NCBI RefSeq assembly: GCF_000787575.1
Contig: NW_012236522.1
Span: forward strand, 434,001-498,000
Direction: 5' to 3'
Source of the DNA: Acytostelium subglobosum LB1
Taxonomy: Eukaryota; Evosea; Eumycetozoa; Acytosteliales; Acytosteliaceae
DNA: 64,000 nucleotides
Notes under the pieces: model-generated
The model's database searches: none
Told to the model about the DNA's origin: nothing
What the model saw: only the letters and a program-made list of their open reading frames with translations
Part shown: piece after piece, positions 45,632-56,079 of the stretch
How positions within the stretch are numbered: the stretch's first letter is position 1
How the letters are laid out: each line of letters begins with the position of its first letter
Program-made: the position numbers and the translations under genes

Positions 45632-48201
45632 AAGAGTTGTTGTTGTTGCTGTTGTTGCTGCTGATTAAATACAATATATGAGCTGTTTGGAGTATGTAGA
45701 TTGATGTTTGTAATATATGTCTGGAATGGAGCATTGCCGGTAGTGTTGCCAGTGTTACCACCAGTCAAACATGATGGACATGACCATTCATGTGGATAGT
45801 TGAGCTTGGGTAACATGTTGGGGTACAGCTCTACAAGACAATCTTGGCAGTATTGTCTGGCACAGGGGTTCAACGAACGACATTTGATCAGAGGCGTCTT
45901 GGACTTTTGACAGATGCAACACTCTTGTGGCAGGCTGTTGACCACGCCACTGCCACTGTCCAGTCGCTTGAAACTCAGATAGTTGCTATAGCCAAAGTTG
46001 GGAGTGGTACCAGGGTGATGGAAGATGGGTGAAGGATAGTAGCTGACATTCGGTGAGTTGCTGAGCAGAGGAGTAGTGGTGGACGAGTCTGGCAGCAGCT
46101 TGGGGGAGTTGAGTGTATCTCCATTGTTGTTGGTGTTGCTGTACAATCCATTGTTCGAGTGCACAGACTGGTATGGCGAGTCATTCATCGATGGCGACGT
46201 GATATAGTGGCTTGGCGAGGATGACTGTGATGTATGGCTAGGGGTGGAGTATGATCCAGGTGCATTGAGCTTGGAAATACTGCTCGGTGTGGATTGTGAT
46301 CGTTTGATTGATGTGCCATCATCGCTCTGTTGTTGTTGTTGTCGATATTTGGTGTCATGAAGATGATGGGAAGCGGCGCCAGGTGACTTTGATCCAACTC
46401 TTGGAGGAGAGCCGACAACTGGATTGCCATTGATGTCGAGAAGTGTACTTGAATGATCTTCTTCCGACTCCTCATCATCCAACATCAACTCCTTCAAGGA
46501 CTCATCACCCTCCTTCCAATTAGACCACATTCCAGTGTATCTTCCAATTGAAGTAAAGGACTTCTTGTACCTTGACAACACTGTAGACAGTCTATTCTTT
46601 ATATTCTCTATAATTGTTGTTGTAATTGTGTTAGAACGAATGACCCACTCCATCCATAATACCAAACTTAACATACCTATCTCCCTGTTGAAGGAGAATG
46701 CCTCGGGATGATCCTTGACATAGGTGGCAATCTCAATCTGATGAGAGAACCTATATCTCTTGTCCAACTCAAGGTTAAACAAGGCAGTGTGGGCAACCTC
46801 CTTCCATGACTTTGATTGATGGATGATGGTTGGCTTCATATTTGGGGAGCAATACTGACACTTGAAGTCATATCGATTGTCCAAAGGACCTGGCAATACA
46901 TTAGTGCCATGCAAGTCAATCAATACTAAGTATGAGTTCCACAGGAGTTAGTAAATACATTGGCACGGATCGATAATGTGTGAGTGATACTTACAGAATG
47001 GAACAATCTTTAGACAAGACTTGCACTCTAGTTTGTAGCCGGTCTGTATCTTGGATTTCATCTCCTTTTCATATACATTGTCCTTCCATGTTAGAAGTCC
47101 ACGATCATCCTCACAGACCCTATCACCATATCTCCAATTGGACCACATTCCAGAGTCTCTTGCGAATGATACAAACAACTTCCTATTGTAGGACAATGTA
47201 GCTGTTATAACATTCTTCATCTTTCCCATCTCTAATGGTAATATATGTTTGGTGTCAGTATGTATACATGTCCAGGTCCAAATCAATTCGATTCATACCT
47301 TTGTCACGATCTGACAGCAGGAACTGTGGATGCTTGTTGACATATGATATCACCTCACGGTAATGTGAGAACCTGTATCTCTTCTCCCTCTCCAGGTTGT
47401 AGAGAGAGGTGTGTATCATCTCCTTCCTAATGAGCGAACAGAGTTGTTAGTATCTTGAGTATTATTATTCCTTGGAATTGACATGGCAGGTACATACCAT
47501 GTCTTTGGAGAATGTTTGAAATAGAAGTTGTTGCCGCCTCGATTGCAGTTGGAACAACGGAACTCGTAGCTCTTGTCGTCTGGACCTGGCATGACGTCCA
47601 TTCCAGTCTCCAAGAGTCTGGACGAGTCAATATTTGTTATAGTATTACATTTGATGCAACATAGTGACAACACATTCAAGTAGTCATCATAATTGAATTG
47701 ATTGACATTATTGTTGTTGTTGTTGGTATTGTTGGCATTGTTGGTATTGTTGGTATTGATGGTATTATTGTTGATATACTCTAAGTTGTTGTAGGATTGG
47801 TTATATTGATTGCCTATACCATTACTGGCATTGGCACTGCTGATCGTTGGCAATGGAATATCTGATGTGAGGGATAGAAGGTATCCAATTCCAGGCTCTA
47901 CACAATTTGTTTGATTTGATGATGATGTTACAACTTGGCTTTGATTATTATTGCCAAAATGATGATGTTGCTGGCCATGACCAGCTGAGGATGATACTCC
48001 ATCGAATGGTGACGATGGAACTGACGTTGGTGTATATGTATAATATGATTGGTTAATCCTATTATTATTATTATTGTTGTTGTTGCCTATCTGATTGGAC
48101 GTGGCTGTGGCTGATGGGTTTGGAAAGTGGAGTGGTCCAACTCTTCCAATCCTATTATTATTATTGTTGGTGTCATCAAACAATGTCCTTAACTCCGCCA
48201 T
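45187..48201 (-). CDS. Nuclear protein with two tandem ASH2-type zinc/winged-helix modules and a 4CXXC_R1-like zinc finger
   Basis: Five exons on the minus strand, 48201-47498, 47426-47299, 47231-46995, 46925-46677 and 46607-45187, give 912 residues. ATG 48201 is the first in frame after an upstream stop. Residues about 195-320 and 340-475 are two copies of one module: C-x2-C, then MPGPDDKSYEFRCSNC or LPGPLDNRYDFKCQYC, then KEMIHTSLYNLEREKRYRFS or KEVAHTALFNLELDKRYRFS, then a helix and GMWSNW. This layout matches the N-terminal atypical PHD plus winged helix of ASH2L (compare CGIC..., YSFHCNVC, LKEMCLSALANL). A phase-1 intron sits at the same place in both copies. Near residue 640 a cysteine cluster CCICQKSKTPLIKC, CARQYCQDCL and WSCPSC resembles zf-4CXXC_R1 (CDCA7-like). 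No SPRY domain is seen. DNA binding is expected. Poly-Gln tracts fill the C-terminus. Confidence 0.75.
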
Positions 48202-49807
48202 TATTGATCCGTTCGATATGGTGTATTGTCCAATCAATCTGATTGATTCTTCTTCGGAAAGACAAAGTGGGATGGGGAGTTTGAAGGTGTTTGCTAGGGT
48301 TTGAGACTTAGATTGTTAGGAAGGATGCAAGGAAGGTAGGAAGGTAGGAAGGCGGTTGGAAAAGCTGCTGGGGAGGATGATAACTGGATCTAAGGAGGAG
48401 GTTTGCTCTTATAAACAATCACTGCAATCATCAGGTTATGCTGGCCAGCCAGCCAGCAGGGTACTTGTACCTATCGCTCCAGTGCACTCGCTCTCACTCT
48501 CATCGCGCTCCCTGCACCCCCAACACTAGGTTCACTAACCTAACTGGGCATCATCCATCAATCAATCAATCAATCCATCAATCATTCCAGTGCAACTCAC
48601 TCACACACACACACACAGAGAGCAGCAGCATCAGTTGCCACAGTAAAGTGATGGACGATGAAACGGAACCCACCTCACCACTACCGGCTTGATCCACATC
48701 GTCCCCTCTCTCCGTCTCTTACACCCTCTGGTTCGAGAGAGAGCTGCTGGCCGGCCAACTTGATGGACATTGATCAACTTGTTTGTTTATTTGCATGAGC
48801 ACACACACCCGGCCAGCCGGCCAGTCGCCACATTAAGATATGATGATCGTTTGTTTGTGTTTATGTGAGTATGTGTATGTATGTTTGTATATATATATAT
48901 GTGTGTGTGAATGAATGTATAAGTGTGAATGAATGAATGAATGAATGTATAACCATCAGATAATAAGTTGTTAGTCGTGTGTGGTTGCTGGTGGGGTGTG
49001 AATGGATGAAAGAATGATTGAGTGTGTGGTGGAAGTAGGTATGGGTGAAAGCGTGTTGTCGGTGATGACATAGTGGTGTATCTGTGTCAATGGGTGTGAT
49101 GTGGTTGTATTGGTCAATGTTCAACTGTGTTGGTGCTCTGATCATGATCAAAGAATTGAGAGGGCCTGATCATTGACTTGAACTTACCCCTTTGGGGCAT
49201 TCATTCATCATCAGGAATGACATCCAATCACACAGTGGCGGTGATGGTGCCTTGGGGGTGTATAAGTGTGATAGTTCCAAGGACAACATGACCATGTCCA
49301 AATATTAATGTCAGTGTCATTGGACCATCATGATTGATCAGACGTTAACAATGATTGATTGACACACACATGTGTGGTTCGACTAGAGGTAGTTGGATAC
49401 TGTCTTTGTTCTGATCTGTGTGTTCTGTCTGTCCGAATGTCATGACATTGTGATTGATAAGTGAGTGAGTGTAAGACGGGAACATTCATAAGGGTAGGGA
49501 TGGTATGTCCCAAGATGAATGTCGGAATGATTGATTGATTGGTTGTGGAATGGAATGGATTGGATATGGGCCATTTATCGATCGAGTTGGATATTTGTGT
49601 GTGTTTTGCAAACAAACTTTAATTAAATAATTAAAGAAAAAGGAAATTGAAGAATGACGAGGCAAGGGACCTGTTTGAATAAGAATAGGAGGTTTCGAAT
49701 GAACTAGTTCATGGGTTGCATGTCCATTTCATTCATTCATTCATTTCAAATATCTATCTTAACTTATTACTACATATATACATATACACATATACTTGTA
49801 ACAAAAC
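48202..49807. other. Divergent intergenic region, 1.6 kb
   Basis: Between genes transcribed away from each other. It contains AAGGTAGG repeats at about 48320-48352, repeated GGCCAGC/GCTGGCC motifs near 48440, 48748 and 48806, a TATATATATATGTGTGTG and GAAT run near 48888-48950, and an AT-rich stretch just before the plus-strand gene. No coding frame is supported. Confidence 0.5.
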
Positions 49808-50509
49808 ATGAAGTTATTATTTATTGCTGTTGTCTTGTTGCTTGCTTGCTTTAGCTTGCACTCTACCAATGCTAACACAGATGCTACCACTGTCAAGAGG
49901 TATGATATACATGATTGAATGAATCGGAATGAATGATCGAATACTAACAATATAATACAACAACAATGTAGTGCATCTAATATGACTGTTGAGCAGAGGA
50001 TTAGAGAGGAGTTGAAGAACTGGGAGAATAATTGGAGTGGATTCCCAATCAACTGTAGACGTATGGTTGATACTTTGTCATCGGATGGTGTCGTCGAGTA
50101 CCCAGTTGGAAAGAACGTCATCAGTGGAGGCCACAGAAGAATCTTCTCTCGCTGCGAGGCATTCATCATTGAGAACTTTGCCCAGATGCAAACCTACATC
50201 ACGGGTCCAGCGCACATTGTCGGCTACCACGCCGCCTTTGAGAGAACCACCCTGTTCATGACCAAGGGCAACTGCAGACTGTACTCACGCGGCATCGTCA
50301 CCATTCAGTACGACAAGGACTACAAGATCAAGTCGCTCAAGGACTACTTTGACCTGGACGAGTTGATCCAGAGATACCAGGACTGTCAGTTCCCAGGCAC
50401 TCCACTCCCAGATCACATGGCCGGCGCCACTGATAAGCCAGCTGCCCCTGCTGCTCCAGCTGCTGCCACTGCTACTCAGGATGACAAGAAGCCAAAGGAT
50501 GAGTTGTAA
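49808..50509 (+). CDS. ER-resident NTF2-like (SnoaL-type) protein ending in KDEL
   Basis: Two exons, 49808-49899 and 49972-50509, give 209 residues. The first 23 residues, MKLLFIAVVLLLACFSLHST, form a signal peptide with likely cleavage after Ala in STNA. A compact alpha/beta domain follows, residues about 40-175: helix TVEQRIREELKNWENNWSGF, then SSDGVVEYPVGKNVISGGHR, then YHAAFERTTLFMTKGNCRLY and VTIQYDKDYKIKSLKDYFDL. That order of helix, short strands and paired long strands is typical of NTF2/SnoaL cone folds, which act as enzymes or binding proteins for small ligands. An Ala/Pro linker ends in PKDEL, a perfect ER retrieval signal. Signal peptide plus KDEL place it in the ER lumen; the ligand is unknown. 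There is one N-glycosylation site, NMT. The gene is convergent with CTF8, 67 bases away. Confidence 0.82.
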
Positions 50510-50576
50510 TAACCTCTCCTCTTGTTAAACTAAAAAGTAACTTATAATTATATACATTCTCTTGGCTCGGTCGCCT

Positions 50577-51234
50577 TTATGTAAACTTTGGTTGAGGTAT
50601 AGGTGTGTCATTGTTGTTGTCTGTTGATGATGACTGATCGACACTAGCAGGTGCGGATGATGATGTCTTGTCGGGTGTAGTCTGAGGTGATGAAGATGGA
50701 GATCGCCTTTGTTGAGGTGATCCATACTTTACTGATTGTTGAGGTATTGTTGTGGCAGGCCTCGATGTGAAACATATCTTACTATAAACTGTTGCTTTAA
50801 CTTGATACTCTACTTCTTTTGTTGGTGCTATTATTGTTGATGTCGTTGTTATTGTATCATCTTGCATATTACTATCATCACCATTATCATTATCACTAAT
50901 ATCTTGTTTCTGCTGTTGTTGTTGTTGCTGTATGATCAATAATGGCTTCTTTAACTTTGTCTCTTTACCCTCAAATACTTGATTGCCAATAACAAGTTGG
51001 TATGTATCCTTTAGAATGATTGATTGAGTTAGTTAGTCACTGAACGAGTGATCACTCGGATACATGATCCACCCATTCATTCATATGTACCTTGCCCTTG
51101 AGTGTCAGATCACCCAATGTTTCATTGGCTAGCTTTGAAGGATTGGTATCCTCAAAGCAACCTTGAAACTCTAATATAGTATATGATGGTGCGTTTCCAT
51201 TACTATTGTTATGATTGTTGATTATTATATTCAT
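50577..51234 (-). CDS. CHTF8: Chromosome transmission fidelity protein 8 (Ctf8) homologue
   Basis: Two exons on the minus strand, 51234-51091 and 51008-50577, give 191 residues. The conserved core reads YTILEFQGCFED, LANETLGDLTLKGKDTYQLV, IGNQVFEGKETKLKKPLLII and, after an acidic Gln/Asp insert, VEYQVKATVYSKICFTSRPA. Each piece matches Ctf8: W.L.ELQG, LG.L, IG.H.L.GK...L.KP..VL, and Y.V...I..KI.F..RP.P. Ctf8 joins Dcc1 and Ctf18 in the alternative clamp loader that loads or unloads PCNA and supports sister-chromatid cohesion. The C-terminal 55 residues are Ser/Pro/Thr-rich and probably disordered. The normal first-strand Trp is replaced by Tyr. The protein is small and easily missed by automatic annotation. 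Confidence 0.82.
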
Positions 51235-51728
51235 TATATTGTCTGTCTAATATATATTATAGGTATGTTCAAATACAACTATTATTACTTTGGCAAGACA
51301 ATTCGAACTTAAGTGTTGTTGTTCATTAAATGGCGCCAACTCTTGAATTTGAAATGAAGAGGTTGTACACTTTCGATTCTTTTTGTTTGTGTTGAAATGA
51401 ATTAAAGAGAGAGAGATACATATTAGTTTGTTGTTGCTAGGAATGGTAGTTACGGGTAAATATTGGTTGTTTGGACAACCATTGTGATGTCCAGGATACC
51501 TCATCGATTGGTAATAGAACCCACCACACCACATCAATCTCAACATCTCAAGCGACCCAAGCGAAGGGTCATCACTACCCCCTCAACCCCCTCGTCACAC
51601 TCATTTACTCCACTCGGGAATCAGAATGTATAAATAGATTCCAATTTAAATTATTATAAGTCATCACAACAATAATAACAATTACTTAATCAAAGCAAAC
51701 TAAATATCTATCTATCTAATAATTAATT
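51235..51728. other. Divergent intergenic, CTF8 / TIG-EGF gene
   Basis: Contains AT-rich stretches on both sides, an ACCCCCTCAACCCCCTCG tract near 51578, and ATCTATCTATCTAATAATTAATT just before the plus-strand ATG. No gene. Confidence 0.45.
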
Positions 51729-53170
51729 ATGACCTACTACCTTACTTTAATATCAATTCTATTCATTATTGGTATTAATGTGGCAATGTCCACTAATACT
51801 AATAATTCCAGTTATCCAATTGTATCATCTATTACTCCGATCACTAATGATGGAGGTGTAATATCATTCCATGGATACTTTGGACCATCACCATCATCAG
51901 CAAGTCAACAACATGTTACAATCAATGATAAAGATTGTAAAATAACATCCATCAACTCTACATTGCTCACATGTTCAATCACCAATCTCACCAAAGGTTA
52001 TGCCAAACTCAACATTACCATTGACTCCAACATCTACTTTTCAAACAATACTTTGGCCATTTGTAAGTATCCTCATCAATCATTCAATCATTCAATCATT
52101 CAATCAAATTACTAATATTAAATTATGATTTAGATTCCTCACAATTAAAGAATAATTGTGGAGAAAAGGATGGTATTGTTTGTTCTGGTAATGGACGATG
52201 TTTTGATGGAAGATGTCAATGCGAGAGGTCATCGGGTGGTCAATACTGTGAACTTCAAATTGCATATGGAGCATATCAACATGATAATAATGGTCCAAAA
52301 GTTACTATAATGTCAAATAGATATAGAGCACAAACAAGTGAGATTGACATCTATGCCATTCAAGAACTGGATATCAATCATAATGTTGTCAAATATGTTC
52401 AGACTACTTTTTGGACATTATCCCAGCAACAACCAACATTTGATCAAACCAAGAATATTACATCAAGATTATATACTTTGGCAAAGTTGGATACTCAACC
52501 AAGTTTGAATATCACTGTCTTGGTCCAGGATCTTCAAATCCAAGATCAATACTTTGCAATGAGCAACAGATCAAACATGATCACAACTGATGTAGTTATG
52601 AATGTTTCAATCCAAGGATGGTCATATCAATCTAACATGAACACTTTGAGAATTGTTCTCTTCAAGAATGGATCAACAGAGACTGTTCAGAGTGGTCCAC
52701 ATTGTGGAAGAATGTTCCACTTTGGTTGGAACTCAATTGATAATATGGAATACTTTAGTGATACTGATTATGATCAAATATTCGCAACACTTCCAACACT
52801 TGGTCAATCAAATGGAATGCCAACATCAACCAGGAATGAGCTGATCAGTTCATCATCAGCAATGACACTCATTGGTATCAACATTCCACAATGTCAACAA
52901 TGTAGTATAAGTCCATCATTCTCATTGTTGACCAGTAATGATGGAGTTAATAATCGTGATCAATATCGATGTAATGAACAGAATGGACATGAACCTAATG
53001 AGAATGATAATTTCCTCAAAGGTCTAACAACAGCAATAATTATTATAGTTGTAGTGGCTGCAGTCATACTTGCACTGATCATCACAGTAATTGTATTGGT
53101 AGTACTCAAGGTAAAGAGATCAAGAAGAAAGAATAGAGAATCAAACAAAATGCATATCTACTCATCATAA
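51729..53170 (+). CDS. Type I membrane protein with IPT/TIG-like and EGF-like domains
   Basis: Two exons, 51729-52062 and 52134-53170, give 456 residues. A signal peptide, YYLTLISILFIIGINVAMST, leads into an IPT/TIG-like beta domain: PIVSSITPITNDGGVISFHG followed by TINDKDCKITSINSTLLTCS, the G..F......V.I....C.V.S.....T.C.. pattern common in dictyostelid Tgr/ComC-type proteins. An EGF-like segment follows: CSGNGRCFDGRCQCERSSGG and QYC. A large extracellular beta-rich region with many N-X-S/T sites comes next. Near the C-terminus TTAIIIIVVVAAVILALIIT is one membrane helix followed by the basic cytoplasmic tail KVKRSRRKNRESNK. Proteins of this build act in cell adhesion or cell-cell signalling during aggregation; ligand unknown. 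AATAAA is at 53207. Confidence 0.82.
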
Positions 53171-53537
53171 TTAATTATTATATATATATATTTATCAATA
53201 AATGAATGACATTTATCACATCAAGAACAATGAGGGCAAGGGCAAGGGCGAGGGCGAGGGTAAGGGTTTTGGGTCGAAGTTTGAATTCAAAAATTGACAA
53301 GTGGGGTGCTCAAACAACGTCTTCATTTCAAACTTCAACAGTCATTCACTTATTCATAAAGACGTGTACATTTATTTGTTGCATACAGATAATATAATAC
53401 ACATACTTTAATCATATTTACATATAACATATAATATATATATTCATATATAGACTGATATATATATATTTATATAACTAAATATATAAATATATATATA
53501 TAAACAAACAAAGAAACCAAAAATACACACTCACTTA
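53171..53537. other. Intergenic with strong G-quadruplex motif
   Basis: After the poly(A) signal at 53207 comes the G-rich tract at 53234-53273, then a long AT-only stretch (TATATATA, about 53400-53510) that should be the promoter of the bromodomain gene. No gene. Confidence 0.6.
53234..53273 (+). repeat. Seven GGG runs at regular spacing (G-quadruplex candidate)
   Basis: GGG at 53234, 53240, 53246, 53252, 53258, 53264 and 53271 are separated by CAA, CAA, CGA, CGA, TAA and TTTT. Any four neighbouring runs satisfy the usual intramolecular G-quadruplex pattern with loops of 3-4 bases. It lies in the 3' flank of the membrane-protein gene, on its sense strand. Confidence 0.85.
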
Positions 53538-55769
53538 ATGCAGGAACAAAAGGAGAGGTATGGAGTACATCTATTTGCAAAGAATGAGGATGGCTCCTAC
53601 TCTTGCTTCTTTATGGGTTGTGGCAAGCGATTCACAGCAAACTTCTCAAGACATGTAGCCAGACATGAGCATGATGGTCATCAGGTCGACCCTGCATTTC
53701 ATGCCAGAGGCAAGCAGATACAGCAGGGCTTTCATCCGGGTACACCTCACACACCTGGCATGCAGCGCATGATGCCAATGACTCCCATGACGCCCATGAC
53801 TCCGATGACTCCAATGTCAATGACGCCGCTACCCATGACGCCTCTGCAGGCCGGCATGGGCATGCCCGCAATGTCACTCAACTATCCCATGTCGATGCCT
53901 ATGACTGTCAACCCAATGGCCGTCAACCCGATGGCTGCCGTGATGGCACACACACAGCAGATGATGCAGCAGCAGCCGCAGCAACAACCAATGACCCCCA
54001 CCTTGCGATCAATGACCAACCCCGATCGCAAGACACGCGCATCCTCCGTGACCAACGCTCCGCCACAGCCACAGATGTCGCAGCAGGAGATGGAGCAGCA
54101 GGGCATCCCCTATCAAGTGTGTCAGCATCTCATGCATGAGAAGTGGTGGGCAACCAGTCCCGTACTGCCACAGACAGAGTTCTACAATCGCGCCTCCAAG
54201 TGCAAGAAGTGCTACATCCGTCAGCAACAAGAGTCGAAGCGCATTCGCATGAACCAAGGCTCAACCTCAATGTCACATATCCTCTCAGCAACGAACCATC
54301 AAGCATCGACCAGTGATCCAGACAGTGCTCCTCCAACTCCAAAGAGTATGTTTGAACATTAGACTAGAGAGTGAGGAACAACAACTAACATCATCATAAT
54401 CATTACAGGAGTATCACAACCAAGCCCATCACCAGTGATCAAGTCACATCAACATCAACATCAACATCAACAGCACCAGCATCAACAGCACCAACAACAT
54501 CAACATCAGCATCAACAGCAGCCATTGCCACTGCTCGTCCATGCACCTTCATCAATGCCTTCGATTCAACTACAACATCAACAACAGATTATGTTCCAAC
54601 AACAAATGCAACAACAGATTCAGCAGCAGATTCAACAACAGCAGTTGATGCAGGCTCAGCAACAGATCGTACAGCTCTCTCAACAGCAGCAGCAACTGCA
54701 GCAACAGATTCAAATGCCCAACAAGGTCACTCAAAAGATGACAATGGCGCCACACATGATGATGTACAGTGGCGGTATGCGCACACTCCCGCGTCCAAAG
54801 CGCGACCCAACTGCAGTCGAGGTCAACAACATTGTCATTGAGAAGCTCAAAGAGATCATGGCCATCTTGATGAAGGACCCGCGCTCAAAGCCATTCCGCG
54901 AGCCCGTCGACGCCGTCAAGCTTGGCCTCGAGGACTACAACGACATCATCAAGCAGCCGCGCGATCTTGGCACAATCGACAAGACTCTGGATGCAGCGGG
55001 CAAGACCCAGCTCGTCAACTACATCAATGTGCACGGAGACATCAAGTTGGTGTTCAAGAATGCGATGACCTACAACGAAGAGGAGAGCGAGATCTATGAG
55101 CTGGCAGAGGAGTTGGACAAACTCTACGACGATCAGTTCAAGAAGGCTCTGGTCGAGGCTGAGGCCGAAGCACAGCTCCAAGCCGAGCTGATCAAAGATA
55201 TATGCGATCTCTGTGGCAAGTTGCCCGTGCCATACATGAGACCCCACCCACCTGGAGACGGCTCGCCTCAGGCCGACGAGAACACGCCAGTGCCACTGCT
55301 GCTCTGTGAAGGATCGTGTCTGAGAGCATTCCATCTACACTGTCTGGGTCTGCCAGTCGACACCAAGCAGCCATGGATGTGCGAGGAGTGCCATCAGGGC
55401 CGTCCCGTGCTACACTTTGATCCACAGCGACAGGAGCACTTCTACTACTACTACGATGGAGTGAGCTGCGAGGAAGAATCCGACATTGTCGATGGAGTGA
55501 ACAATAGCGAGAACAACAGCGATGATGTTGTCGTATCAAACATTGGCATGTTGAGCAAGGACGAGAAGATAGCTCTGCGCAACGAAGAGGAGGAACATCG
55601 CGTGCGTGACATGTACTTTGACCCAGTCTGGTGCATGTGGCGCTGTAAGTCTCGAGTCGTCATGAAGCATCGAGAGGACAGACAGAAGCCCGTGCTCATC
55701 GTTGCTCAATCCAAGATTGTCAAGCGTGGAAGAAAGGCGAAGCGTGGAAGACCCAAGAAAGTAAAGTAA
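53538..55769 (+). CDS. C2H2 zinc finger, bromodomain and PHD finger protein
   Basis: Two exons, 53538-54345 and 54409-55769, give 722 residues. Near the N-terminus SCFFMGCGKRFTANFSRHVA ends RHEH, a C2H2 finger. A Met/Pro/Thr region with MTPMTPMTPMTP repeats follows, then a Cys-containing segment YNRASKCKKCYIRQQ, His/Gln tracts and a bromodomain at about residues 405-505: IVIEKLKEIMAILMKDPRSK, PVDAVKLGLEDYNDIIKQPR (with the ZA-loop P...DY...I..P.DL), then YINVHGDIKLVFKNAMTYNE whose Asn is the acetyl-lysine anchor. A PHD-type finger, CDLCGKLP, LLLCEGSCLRAFHLHCLGL and PWMCEEC, spans about 530-590. It ends basic, RGRKAKRGRPKKVK, like a nuclear signal or AT-hook. It should read acetylated chromatin. 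It is convergent with g6pd. Confidence 0.85.
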
Positions 55770-56079
55770 AGTAAAGTAACCAGTTGCCATGTCCTCGCGC
55801 ATCTATGCATGAACTCAGAGTGCAAGCGCTATGCAGGCAAGGCCAACTAGGTTAGTAGTATTATAGTTCCAACATTGAAGTGTTTGTTATTGTTTGTTAA
55901 TGTATATGTATCAAGGTGGAAGTAGAGTGAGCGAGGTGATGTGATAATGGATAAGCAGGAGCTATGGGACTGTCTCTTGTATGATTGGAACAGGAGAGCA
56001 GGTGACAAATTGGTGGCAGGCAGGGTTGGTTGGCGTCAGGAGTAGGACGAGGATGCAAGAGGCAAGGCTAGCCAGTTGC
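55770..56079. other. Convergent intergenic, bromo-PHD / g6pd
   Basis: 310 bases between two stop codons. It starts with AAAGTAAAGTAAAGTAA directly at the stop of the bromo-PHD gene. There are no AATC runs and no gene; TTGTTTGTTA and GTATATGTAT may be 3'-end signals. Confidence 0.45.
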
